Shown piece by piece: positions 11,170-21,428 of a stretch of DNA of 64,000 bases. The notes beneath the pieces were generated by a model. It saw nothing but the letters and a program-made list of their open reading frames with translations, had not been told where the DNA came from and made no database searches. Where the stretch lies: NCBI GenBank assembly GCA_032209605.1, contig JASFXZ010000044.1, positions 992,001 through 1,056,000 on the forward strand, given 5' to 3'. Source of the DNA: Mactromeris polynyma (lineage: Eukaryota; Mollusca; Bivalvia; Venerida; Mactridae). A program made the translations under genes and the position numbers. Each line of letters opens with the position of its first letter. Position 1 is the first letter of the stretch.

Positions 11170-12105
11170 ACAGTTCATGGTATCAATATTATCAACATTA
11201 TATGAATATGGTCAATTACCTAAGAAAACATTTTTTAATATATTTGATACTAAAATTAGCCCCATTTTGTTATATGGGTCTGAAATGTGGGGAATACAAC
11301 GTCAAACTGCTACAAAAATCATCCAATACTACGCCTGTAAACGTTATATGTGTTTGAGTCAAACAACTATAAATGTAGCTGTATTAAGGGACTGTGGGAG
11401 ATACCCTATGTATATTAAAGCAGCAAAAAGAAGTATTAATTATTGGTGTAAAATCCTAAAAATGAATGACGATAGATATATTAAAAAATGCTATCTAATG
11501 ATGAAATACTTAGACAACTGTGGTCAAAACAACTAGGTTACAGGCATAAAACACTGACTTACTAGAAATGGATTTGGATATGTCTGTCTCGATCAATGTG
11601 TGAATTATAAAAATGAATTCTTACTAAATTTGTGCAAAGCTGAAAAGATCAGTACCTTCAAGAGTGGTTAGCAACAATTACCACTAGCTCTAAATTAAAC
11701 TCATACTGTCGCTTTAAATTACAATTCATTCATGAACCATATTTAGACTATGTAAATATAAGAAAATTTAGACACGCTCTTGCAAAACTCCGGTCCTCAT
11801 CTCATACACTAGAAATATAGAGAGGCCGATATTTAAATATTCCTAATGAGGACAGGACATGTAAATTATGTAACATGACAATAGATACCGAGTTCCATTT
11901 TGTCTTAGTCTGCTCAAAACTGATTGACATTAGAAAAAAGTTCATACCCAAAAACTATATTGAAAATACCAATTTTAACACATTTAAAATTCTTATGAGC
12001 AGCAACTCAGAAAAAGTTATATTAAATATGGCTAAGTATGTATATTATGCGGTCCAAGAAAGAAACAAAATTTTAAACCGATTATAAAAAAAGAAAAAAA
12101 AACAT
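11170..12105 (+). mobile_element. LINE 3' fragment, copy 3, with A-rich end
   Basis: Plus-strand translation carries SPILLYGSEMWGIQ (about 11260), a degraded cysteine/lysine block, a CGRYPMYIKAAKRSINYWCK segment, LNSYCRFKLQFIH (about 11690), RKFRHALAKLRSSSHTLEI (about 11765), EDRTCKLCNM and a closing NMAKYVYYAVQERNKILNRL ending at TAA 12085-12087. The stop is followed by an A-rich run at 12085-12105. In-frame stops and shifts between 11536 and 11875 make it a pseudogene. It has the same arrangement as copies 1 and 2 on the opposite strand. Confidence 0.9.
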
Positions 12106-12750
12106 ATTTCAACGATTGATGTAATGATTCTTAGAACATTTAAGCTTATCAGGTCCAATATCTCACAACAGAATCTATACATCACTTTTTTCTAGTTTTT
12201 GTTTCGATTTCGACCATATCTTAACTAGATCAATCCACTGATGTACTGGGTCACACAATAATTGAATTTGATTTATATGATTCACAATCACAGTTGAAGT
12301 ACATATGTCTTTATTGTGCAGAATTTGAAACATCCATTACATTATATTGTTCATGTCTCCCTAAATTTATTTAATATAGTTAGATGGAAAAATAATCCTT
12401 TTGTTTGCCATTACTATATGTTGATGTTATATTCTGAATTACAACGTATATCAGTCAGAACATGAGTATATATAGTATTCTGACGAAACACTATTTAGTA
12501 ACCTAATCAATGTACTTATTATAATTACTATTTTGATAATATGATAATTATATGATTCTCATAATAAGTGAAACATGATTACATAACAGTTGTATATACT
12601 ATGTCATTTTCCTATTTGTTATTCGACAAGTTTGTTTTATTACAATTACAATGAAATGTTTGAAACTTAAACATATATAAACAAATGTTATGATATGAAT
12701 TATTGCAGGTAGCAGTCTATGTACTTATCATCATATTGTATAATTATCTT

Positions 12751-12799
12751 GTTATGGGCCTGTGGCCAAAAACAAATAAACTCATTGTCATTGTCATTA
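12751..12799 (+). repeat. LINE-like 3' terminal tail
   Basis: TTATGGGCCTGTGGCCAAAA, then ACAAATAAA, then tandem CATTGT units. A short G/C-rich stem, A-rich segment and terminal microsatellite are typical of the 3' end of CR1/L2/RTE-like LINEs. It may be the true 3' end of LINE copy 3, with a 3' UTR of about 650 bp between; this is inference. Confidence 0.5.
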
Positions 12800-13110
12800 C
12801 TTTTATTTCAATCCATCATTCATGTCCCTTTTGTTTGTGCACTTGTATTTTTACAAGTACAGTCGGTCCTCGTTTATTCAACAACCTTCTATCCGAATAC
12901 GTGTTATCATCCGAAATAAATACCATGTCCTAATGTACCTTCTTACGCACGTCCAATGAAAATGGGCTATTCAAAAAAAATATCGGACCCGATTAATTCG
13001 AATGAACGAGGTTCGACTGTATGTATATTTACTTGTCCCCTTGTGCTTTGGGATTGTCGCGTCCTTTGTATGTGGTATTTCATTCTCGACTTTATTGCTC
13101 GTTTTTAATG
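12800..13110 (+). repeat. R2-family repeat interrupted by a MITE
   Basis: The left part has CATCATTCATGTCCCTTTTG and TTGTGCACTTGTATTTTTAC. The right part has CCTTTGTATGTGGTATTTCA and TTCTCGACTTTATTG, which are R2 landmarks. The two halves are separated by the TIR element at 12860-13019. Confidence 0.6.
12860..13019. mobile_element. pogo/Tigger-like MITE, 160 bp, TA target duplication
   Basis: Terminal inverted repeats are CAGTCGGTCCTCGTTTATTC at the left and the complement of CAGTCGAACCTCGTTCATTC at the right (2-3 mismatches). They are flanked by TA at 12858-12859 and 13020-13021. The CAGTCGAACCTCG end and TA duplication are typical of pogo/Tigger elements of the Tc1/mariner superfamily. No transposase is encoded, so it is non-autonomous. 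It sits inside an R2 copy and is therefore the younger insertion. Confidence 0.88.
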
Positions 13111-13935
13111 CTGCACACACGCTTTATGTAATTAAATATTGAAAGTCTATGAACGATTTGCAAGTAAATGTCTTCAATGGTTATAATACAATACTATTTA
13201 TGAGTATATTATAACAAGAGAAATGTAGCAGAATAAGGCTGGAATGCGGTACTCCATTTTCCAGCTGTCATTTATGTTTGTCCCGTTCCCTTTCCGCCTT
13301 TGTAATGTATATAGTTTAATTCTCCTTGTTTTCTTGAAGTATCTCGAAGTGACCTGCTCCAAATCTACATTAATTTTGCAAACATCAAAGGGATTGTGTA
13401 CCTTAATTCAATTGACATGAATTATGTGAAGGTTCGTTTTTTGAATTCTCATCGTACCCGAGGTTTTGACTTGCAAAGCATGGTATGCATATATATTAAG
13501 TATGTCACAAGTCTATTTTTTGGAATGGACTTGCATAATAAATGTTTCGAATAAGTATGACATTCGCACAGACAACCAGATACCTTAACACAATATTAGA
13601 GATTACACGTAGTCTCTAGTTATATTCAAACATATTTGAAGCCAGACATACGGAGCTGTAAGGCACACCGATATCTGTCCGTTTTATGCATGTTTTTGCG
13701 TAATTTGTAAACAATAACCAAGAATATTTGTGCGTTAACATGAAACGTACGGCTGATCTGCCGTTATTATTCGATAATGATTAAACATATATTTCTAAGC
13801 AAGCTTCACATTGCATTGTTGCTGCTGCTTTTCCGTATTGTTATAGGCTATCAAACGTACAAGCCTATAAACTAAGATTCTTCTCTTACCAAACAATATG
13901 TACTTCGAACATTCCATAGACGAAGTTGTTTTTCT
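13111..13935. other. No recognised gene
   Basis: A short R2-like start (CCAGCTGTCATTTATGTTTG then CCCGTTCCC) lies near 13262-13295. The remainder is unassigned. Confidence 0.45.
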
Positions 13936-14440
13936 TACAAGGGTATTTTGTTTGTAACCCTATTGATCAGGGCTTCAAATTTTCAACACACATATCTCAA
14001 CGAGCACCACTTCAAGAAACGTTAAGTGTTTAACAGAAGAGGTTATAAAGAAACCGTTAGCAAAACGTTTCATGCCTGATTAATTTGCCATCAAAACCAT
14101 AACACACTAAACAGTTTGGTGAGAGAGGCTATCACAAGTTATGCATTTTGTTTAACAGTTGTTTTCTATTGATCGTTTTATATCATTAAAATACGAAACT
14201 AATAAATACATCAGTAGATAATTAATACATTTCGGATTGTACTTAGTTTCGGCAATAACCATCGATTCTGATTAACGTTTAACATCTGACTGGTACGTTG
14301 GAAGAAACACTTAAGTGTGAGGGTATAAACGGTGCTCTTCAATAAAATATCTTTTGTTATGTACATTCCGTAAATAAATGCAATGTTTACAATGGTTTGG
14401 AACATTGGTTCCTACAAGTTTCTGTGAATGAACTTATCTC
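13936..14440 (+). repeat. R3 long ancient repeat, copy 1
   Basis: Aligns by eye with 24393-24912 in the same orientation over about 500 bp. Shared blocks include ACGAGCACCACTTCAAGAA, AAAACGTTTCATG/AAAATGTTTCATG, TTTGTTTAACAGTTG then CTTATTGATCGT, a block around GTCAGACTGGCA/ATCTGACTGG, and CTGTGAATGA. Order and spacing are conserved, so this is an old interspersed repeat or segmental duplication. Confidence 0.7.
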
Positions 14441-14683
14441 GATAGGAATCTGGATCTGCAGTATTTATTATGGGAAATGCACTTCAAATACTGCGCAGAT
14501 AGGTGCTTAAATTCGTCAAGGTTCTTTTAGCTAAATTATATTATATAAATCTGTGTTACATCAAAAATGAACATAACATACATTTAGTTTCATACTCAAA
14601 TTGGACAGAGCTAAATTCCAATGCATAAGCATCATCGTCAAATGTCAAAAGTATTTATCATGTTACATCAGGCTGAAAACAAG

Positions 14684-14866
14684 TTTTTTGTCACTGACCA
14701 TTCCAATGCGACACTCTCATTGTCATCAATTATTTATGTTAGGATTGTGCGTCCCTTTTGTGTTTGTAACTGTTTACATATATACATTTATTTTCAAGGC
14801 TCCTTGAGCTTTTGGGACAGCTGCGCACTTTGTACGTGGAATTTCCTGATCGACTTTTATTGTAAC
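14684..14866 (+). repeat. R2-family repeat, well-preserved copy
   Basis: TTTTTTGTCACTGACCATTC at the start, ATTATTTATGTTAGGATTGT inside, CTTTTGGGACAGCTGCGCAC, then GTACGTGGAATTTCCTGATC and CGACTTTTATTG at the end. I use it as the reference copy for the family in this window. Confidence 0.65.
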
Positions 14867-16477
14867 TTTTCTATATTAATAATATAGTTATTTATTTTTT
14901 AAGTAAAGTGGTTCAGCAAAAACAGTTAAAATAGAAACAAGGAATGCTACATTCAAATACCATGGCTTCACCACACATATTCAAATGGAACGAAATAAGA
15001 TCAAGAATAAGGAAGGTTTTCAGATTCAACTCAAATTAATGGTTTTGAAGACAGAAAACCGGATGCAAGGAGAGGGCATTAAGTGAAACCAAATTCCTAA
15101 CTACGTCTATGTTATTGAAAGAACAGTTGTGGAGCAATGATGTTCACATTCCTGAATCAACACTTTCCAAGACAGATATGGACAAAGGGAGGGGACGAGA
15201 ACAATCATTATGAATAATACCTATAGTACTGAATCAAAGTACAAGTGAACTGCTTGAGGACCGCACATGTCGCGAAATGAAACGACTGACGTTATTACAA
15301 TGCTGAAGTAGTTTCCCATTGATGTAGGTATATAGATAAGAAGAATCAAATCTGTGACGAAGCTCTTTTTATGAAGAAATTCATTTGTTTCAGGGAACTA
15401 TCATGACACATCTTTAATAAAACTGCCTAAAATACCTGATTCAAGAGAAAAAACTTTTTATGATGTCGGTGTGGCTCTGTTTATCTATTCACCTTCAGTA
15501 ACACGAGTTTTTATTTGCAACGTCTCACAGACTTGGTACTTTGCTAAGCAATTGCAGAATCGCTTTTAGTGCTTATATGTCTTGTAATTGCTGTCCTTCT
15601 TAAATGATTTCGCATTAAATCATGATCTCTCCAGAAATTACTCCCACGCTGATTAGGTGGATTATGCAAATAAGGGAAATCAAGCTATACTTGTGGTCGC
15701 TTAACACAAAAATCAAATTGTGTCAAACACAACCACCATGCAGACGAAAGTCATTAGATGCATGTTTGACCGTTCCATGACGGTATTTGTCTGATTTCTT
15801 GTTAAATCGTTTTGGAAATGCTGTATGCTATTACTTTATTTTAAGATAAATCGAGGTTTTTGTGGGCGGGTAAGGTTGTATTAATCTTTCAGGATAGGTT
15901 TAAATTTCAGAGAAACTCAAAATATATAAGAAATATGTTTTTCAATTAGTTATGTTTTGTGTGACAAGCATGGGCCATTTAGGGGATACATATATCCTTC
16001 TAAGACCGTGGGTTAGGTACTTATGCAAAGTACAGCACTATTCAATCACACGTTTTGTTTTCTGTTGCGACTGAATTATGCTTTGAATGATCGAAAAACA
16101 TATTATAAGTTTTACTAATAAAGTTCAGTAAAATAATATACAAGTACTCTTTTACCACGGTTTATATTGAAGTTTTCTATAAGACATACTCCTTATTTGC
16201 TTTTTCAATATATCAAAAGCATAATGACCCAACAGTTTCACTTACTTTTGTTCATGTATATATGTCCAAAACAGCAATATTTTTGTTATTGTCGAAATCT
16301 CTAGAAAAAATTCTCAAACAAGAGAAAAAAAGGTAAAAGAAAACCCAGGAAAGACGACGTTACAGGGACTCCCCACACATCTCCATTTTTCGAAATGCAA
16401 TAAAAAATAAGTGGGGACACAAAACGAAACAAAAGATGATGAACTTTGAGAGTCTGCAATACTTCACAAAAATTATG
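14867..16477. other. No recognised gene
   Basis: Some R2-like fragments in reverse orientation occur near 14935-14960 and 15120-15200 (acattcctgaatcaacac, gacaaagggaggggacg). A minus-strand 55-nt candidate exon lies at 16249-16303, between an excellent T-rich acceptor and a GTAAGTG donor, but it has no coding signature. Nothing else was identified. Confidence 0.4.
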
Positions 16478-16735
16478 GTAAACCTCTCTTAAATACAACC
16501 TCAATAAATAGACCACCTCAAAATTAAGAACACAATGTTCAGGTCCATTTGCACTGTTTTGCTATTTAATCAACCTAAATATTAAGTCCACCTCAATATT
16601 AAAAAGAGAGATAATAAGTTGCTACAGGGAACGCCACATACTTTAGACAGTTCTTCTCGACACAGACCTTCGGGTAAACAACAATACCGGTTTTCAAGGG
16701 TCACTAAGGTGGTCGTATTATTGAGGTTTTATTGT
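16478..16735. mobile_element. TIR element (MITE) hosting an R1 insertion
   Basis: The left end has ACAACCTCAATAAATAGACC then ACCTC. The right end complement has AAAACCTCAATAATACGACC then ACCTT. The CACCTCAAxATTAA sub-motif is repeated twice on the left side (16512 and 16585). The R1 copy at 16603-16690 lies between the arms. Exact ends and target duplication are not resolved. Confidence 0.55.
16603..16690 (-). repeat. R1-family repeat, 3'-end fragment
   Basis: Complement landmarks GAGAGATAATAAGTTGCTAC, GGAACGCCACATACT and CACAGACCTTCGGGTAAAC. Only the 3' third of R1 is present, with the usual 3' terminus. It is nested in the TIR element around it. Confidence 0.75.
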
Positions 16736-16884
16736 AAATTCGAAATAAATTAAGCAATATAATGGCAACTTCTTATGATATGGTATACGATTTTTTAAAT
16801 AGTTTTTAGATCTCTCAAAATATCGGTAAATCGGCATATATATCATTTTTGTTCTTTATTTCACTTGATAGTGTTAAGCTATGG

Positions 16885-17030
16885 CTGCCCTGCGTTCAGT
16901 TATGGCTATCAGTGGAAAACGTTTCGTGTTGTGTCCCTTGCTCACCGTATCACATCGGCTGCACACGGGAACCAAATTGCAAAACGTTTCGAAACGATAG
17001 GGCTGATAGCTGTAACCGAACGCAGGGCAG
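16885..17030. mobile_element. Foldback/MITE with 40-bp inverted ends
   Basis: CTGCCCTGCGTTCAGTTATG at the left faces the complement of CTGCCCTGCGTTCGGTTACA at the right. Pairing continues through GCTATCAG and GTTTCG, about 40 bp per arm with few mismatches, around a 60-bp centre. No target duplication is evident and no protein is encoded. Confidence 0.8.
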
Positions 17031-17169
17031 GTTTCGTATAGATCAAACGTCTCGTACTAACTATTACTATTAATTATGTAATTGTCTGTGAACATATACT
17101 TGAAATAAGCACTCACCTTTTATAAATGAACCACCCTTCCTGTCGGTGATAATTCTTGTGTGCTATTTC

Positions 17170-17310
17170 TTCGTCATTATCATCATCATCAATCATTCAT
17201 GCTTTGTCCCATTCCTTATTGTTTACATGAAAGCGTGTGTTTTCATTGTCTCATTGTACCGTTGAAGTGGCTGTGTGACATTTTCTACTTGACGCTTTTT
17301 AGTTAGTTCC
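17170..17310 (+). repeat. R2-family repeat, diverged
   Basis: CATCAATCATTCATGCTTTG then TCCCATTCC, ending GTGTGACATTTTCTACTTGA. These correspond to the middle and 3' core of R2. Confidence 0.45.
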
Positions 17311-18044
17311 ATTATTAGAAGATCAAGTACGGTATCTGGTGATATGAATAAAATATGTACGGCGCAGTATACTTCACTGAATGGATTGTTTATTATTCTT
17401 CCAACTGTCCAATCAATCTTATGGTAGGATTAGAAAATTATGAATTAATCAGAAAATCGTTTTTGTCAGACTGGCTGATGTTACACATTTGGACAAAAGA
17501 AATAAACAAAAGTTAACGAAAATATGTTCTACGAAAGTTACGTTAGAAACATATCATTATTAATGATGTTAAACGTCAGTCAATTTATTGTTGATTCTTC
17601 TTTCATTTCTCTTTTCGTGTCTATATTATACTCCTCTCTCATTTTGTCTCATCCCTGTTCCCTGTCATTTCAGTTTTAGCGTATACCTGTTCCTCATTTG
17701 TGGTTTTATGTTTTTGCCTTGTGTCCCGTTTGCCTTCACGTTTTGAATTATATATTTGTGTATGTATTTACGTATGGAGTTTCATGGCTCATTGTGCTTT
17801 TATTCATTTTTATTTTGTGCTCAAGGCATCTAGATGGTTAGGTCCTGTTCTGTATATGTGTCCGCCCCGGTACAACCATTTCTTAACAGGGATTATTGAT
17901 TTCAGTAAATGCCTTTAAAGACTTTATTCTTGTAATAAATACACACCACTCCTAACAATGTAATGTAGTGAACTTACAACATTCTCGTGAATGATTCTTA
18001 CTGGTAATATTTATGCAGTAAACTAACCACATAAACTCGAATGT
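17311..18044. other. No recognised gene
   Basis: T-rich sequence; the 72-codon plus-strand frame at 17700-17918 is hydrophobic, as expected from base composition. No coding signature was seen. Confidence 0.5.
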
Positions 18045-18190
18045 ATCTGACTGGTAACATTTATGTTTATCGGTTTGATAAAAGAAACAGGTGTAATTTT
18101 CTTCACGTTTTGTGTTTTTGTGTATTTTTTTTGCCTCGTTGTGGTTTTCCACGTAGCAGTCGAGTAATATTCTGTCGGTGGGCAACTCAG
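18045..18190 (+). repeat. R5 ancient repeat, copy 2
   Basis: ATTTATGTTTATCGGTTTGA then TAAAAGAAACAGGTGTA pairs with the copy at 9716. It is followed by a shared TTTCCACGTA block. Confidence 0.5.
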
Positions 18191-18879
18191 GTATATGTAA
18201 TACATGTAATTGCTTAAACATTTAGGATTCTATTTTTTCTAGCTGTTATATGTAATTATAAGTTAATCTAAATAAAAACAAGTTTGACTGATTTTATTCG
18301 AATAATTTAGAAAATGTTTTGTATCCACTTCAGTTTTGTGAGGAATTTGAATAAGTATCTTTGAAGAAACATTCTGCATTTACTGATGCCGCATTGGTGA
18401 TACAAATAATGTATAAATGTTATGAATTTGTGTATATTGTTTGCTGCAACTGTCCCATTGGGGCCCTGAATAACAGATTATTTAATTAGTAAGACATACA
18501 ATATGACTGCCAAAGTGTCTGTTGTTTTGGCGACTGTAAATGACAAGAGTTTTATATCTTAGTGACATGTTGCCAAGGTCAAACTATGGAGGAATTAATT
18601 AATCATTGCCGGTTCTAAAACATCCAGTTAAACAGATACACTGTGTGTTAGAGAGGGCCAGAGTCAGAGCGAGAGAGAAATGTCTTCAAACATAGATCGG
18701 CGACGCAGTATGAACTGGCTTATGATGTTGTACATCTGAAAATCTGGCGTATTAATCCTATAGTTTGAAATAAGTATAATTATGACTGTATATGTTCATA
18801 ACGCCCATTCCATATTTAGGAACGATAACATATCATCTAAACATCGTTATATAGTTTAAGAAAAGTGAATCAATGTGGA

Positions 18880-19050
18880 GTAGGAAGGGCCACATTCACA
18901 AACCCGCGCATATTTCTAGTGTTTAATTTCATCAATTATAAAGAACGCATGTGTTTACGTTTTGTGTCTGATTAATTTGGCTTCAAACCATTATGGTATC
19001 CATAAAACAGTATTTATTTTTAGCCTGGGGCTTTAACCTTAACACCTAAG
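18880..19050 (+). repeat. R3-like partial copy
   Basis: GTCTGATTAATTTGGCTTCA then AACCAT and CATAAAACAG resemble the R3 block CCTGATTAATTTGCCATCAA at 14070 and its neighbour. Only this part is convincing. Confidence 0.35.
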
Positions 19051-19899
19051 AAGAATATATTCTACTTTTCAGACGCAATACGTTTAACCCAATTTCCCAA
19101 AAGTGTAGTTTACGGGTACGGTACGTACGCCTTAACGCGTGATAAAGTAGTTCAACACGGATCACTTTAACTCCATCTAACAAAAGCTGAACACTATCAA
19201 AATGTATTAAAATCGCCTACTTAGACAATATTACAAGAAATATTAAATTCTTTATAGCTCAATAATTGATAACTTTCATTTCGAAACAATGGAACTAATG
19301 CCCTGATGGAATGTTTTACTACGATTTCATTTATACAAATTGCACGTTCAACTGCAAGCAAGTTTTTAGTTACCCGAATACACACTAAAGGGGCGCCGAT
19401 GGTGTAGGATAAAAGGCGTCGCAATGGTCTAAAGTATTTTAAGGCAATTGGAAAATAGCTGTTAATTTGTAAAATGTTACCCTAAATTATGATTTATCGA
19501 TATATTAAAATTATTACGTGTTTTAGTTGAATTATTTGATGTATCATGTTATTTGGCTGTCTTTCGTCACTTAGCACCGAACCTGTTCTGGAATCGAATT
19601 CGACTATTATTTTACCGCTCGAATATAATATCCTTTAAACCCATGTTAAATGGCTGTTTGCACATGATAACTAAAGGCTTATGGTAGTATTTTTACCTCT
19701 GACATTGACATGGATTTACAAAGAAAAATACGACAATTTGTTTACAAACAAGACACACCGTTTTTTCAAAGCAAGCAAATCCAAAACCCATAAATCATCA
19801 GCACCACGCATTCACCGCTCACAGCGCTTTGATTTCCAGTTGTATGCACATTCGTTCTATATCTTTTGAATACCATTATATAATAATCGAAGAGTTTCC
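19051..19899. other. No recognised gene
   Basis: Unassigned A+T-rich sequence. The frames at 19221-19424 and 19681-19869 show no coding bias that I could confirm. Confidence 0.45.
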
Positions 19900-20080
19900 A
19901 TAGGCGAATATATACGTCAACCAGGAAAATGCAACGTACACAGCACACGTCCACTCTTCCAAGCAAGAGATGCCAAGAACAATAGCAATGATACAAGGAA
20001 CTCGGAACACATAATCTGAATTAAGTGATGGGTGAAAATGGAAGTTTCGTATGGGAACAACCAGCGACAAAAACACTACG
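19900..20080 (-). repeat. R2-family repeat
   Basis: Read on the minus strand: GTGTTTTTGTCGCTGGTTGT, TTTCACCCATCACTTAATTC, TTATGTGTTCCGAGTTCCTTG and CATTTTCCTGGTTGACG. These correspond to R2 start, middle and 3' core in order. Confidence 0.55.
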
Positions 20081-20191
20081 TGTGGTTTGTTCAATATTTT
20101 AATCGCTTCATTTATTCACCTCAGACTATATTTACGTTTTTTTATTGAAAAGTAACAATGGTGTTGTAGCGATTATCTTCAATGTACTTAC

Positions 20192-20291
20192 AGTTTGTGA
20201 GCTATTGCCAGATCGTCTGCATCAAATAAAGAAAATAATTTAATTTGAACATTGCCAATATGATATTTTGGTGCATATCTAGAGTTTGAGA
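20192..20291 (-). CDS. Candidate internal exon, 100 nt
   Basis: On the minus strand an excellent acceptor (CCTGTTTTTCTCCTTAG, ending at 20292) and a GTAAGTAC donor (from 20191) bracket 100 nt. Only one frame is open: 2 nt, then 32 codons, then 2 nt. The second half, LFSLFDADDLAIAHKL, looks protein-like. The first half, rich in Lys, Tyr and Asn, is less convincing, and first-position bias over the whole exon is weak (28% G, 28% T). It would belong upstream of the candidate exons at 3461-5075. No family is recognised. Confidence 0.3.
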
Positions 20292-20571
20292 CTAAGGAGA
20301 AAAACAGGAACATGAATAATACGGTGGTAAAACATTCAAATGTAATAATAATTATAACTTATTGCCTGCTCTACAGTTTCGCTGATATTCACGTTCAAAA
20401 GCATATCTAACAGTTTTATCGACTGGTTGGTGTTCCGTCCCTTCAACCGTCATTGCAGCTATTTTGACGGTCAAATATAACGCAGTACATGGACAAGTGT
20501 TCAAATTCTTTACTTTAAACATAGACTTTACAAGACACAGAGTCCAAGACTGACATACAGAGGTCGAACAT

Positions 20572-21146
20572 TTTTAGCTCACCTGAGCACGAAGTGCTAA
20601 ATGTGAGCTATTGGGATCGCCAAGTGTCCGTCTTCGTCCGTCGTTAACAATTCAAATTGTTTACACTCTGGAGGTAACATATTTTACCTAATCTGCATGA
20701 AACTTAATCAGAATGTTTGTCTCAATGAAATCTAGGCCAAGTGCGAAACTGGGACGTGTGGGGTCAAAAACTAGATCACTAGGTCCAATTTTAGTAAAGA
20801 CTTGTTAACATTTCACATGCCACATTTTCTACTTCATTTATATGACACTTTGTCAAAAAATTTGCCTTAAAACATCTAGGTCAAGTTTGAAACTAGGTCG
20901 TCTGAGGGCAAAAACATGGTCACATGATCAAATGATTGAACATCCTTGTGTATCCTCCGGAGGCTGCATTTTCTACCGGAACTACATAAAACTTGATCAA
21001 AATGTTTGTCCAGTCTGGTACTGAAACATATAGGGTCAAAACGTAGGTCACGATGTCAAATCATTGAAATTCCTCTTGGACTTTCTTGAAGCCAACATGG
21101 TAATATACTCAGGTGAGCGATATAGGGCCACCATGACCCTCTTGTT
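20572..21146 (+). mobile_element. Mollusc-type AGCTCACCTGAG...CCCTCTTGTT repeat element
   Basis: It begins TTTAGCTCACCTGAGCACGA and ends GATATAGGGCCACCATGACC then CTCTTGTTA. The sub-terminal sequences GCTCACCTGAG (about 20577) and CTCAGGTGAGC (about 21109) are perfect inverted repeats. The first 35 bp can also form their own hairpin (AGCTCAC...GTGAGCT). The interior is three diverged tandem modules of about 130-150 bp, each with CATGAAACTTxATCAxAATG, then TAGGxCAAG, then GGGxCAAAAAC. From memory this structure is very abundant in bivalve and other molluscan genomes. It encodes no protein. Confidence 0.88.
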
Positions 21147-21380
21147 ACTTAATAGATTGATTTTTCGTATTTTTATTATACATGTTTTGTAAACAGTTAC
21201 GTTTGCGTTCGTATATACATTTTCATGTCTCATTTGGCGTATGTGATTGCTGAACATTGTGTATGTTAGTGTACGACTTCTTTTCATTCCTGAATTTCAT
21301 GATAAATATTTGTACATATTGAATAATTCTTGAATGTCATCTGTTCGACATCTGTTCTGATGCTTACCGTCAAATGTTTG

Positions 21381-21428
21381 ACCGATTGTAGCCGATTGTA
21401 GACGATTGTAGCCGATTGTAGCCGATTA
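21381..21428. repeat. 10-bp tandem repeat
   Basis: Four copies plus a partial fifth of GCCGATTGTA, with one or two substitutions (accgattgta, gacgattgta). Confidence 0.95.

Noticed and set aside
16249..16303. 55-nt minus-strand candidate exon between an excellent T-rich acceptor and a GTAAGTG donor
   Set aside because: The only frame open throughout is hydrophobic and A+T-driven; the more protein-like frame contains a stop before the donor.
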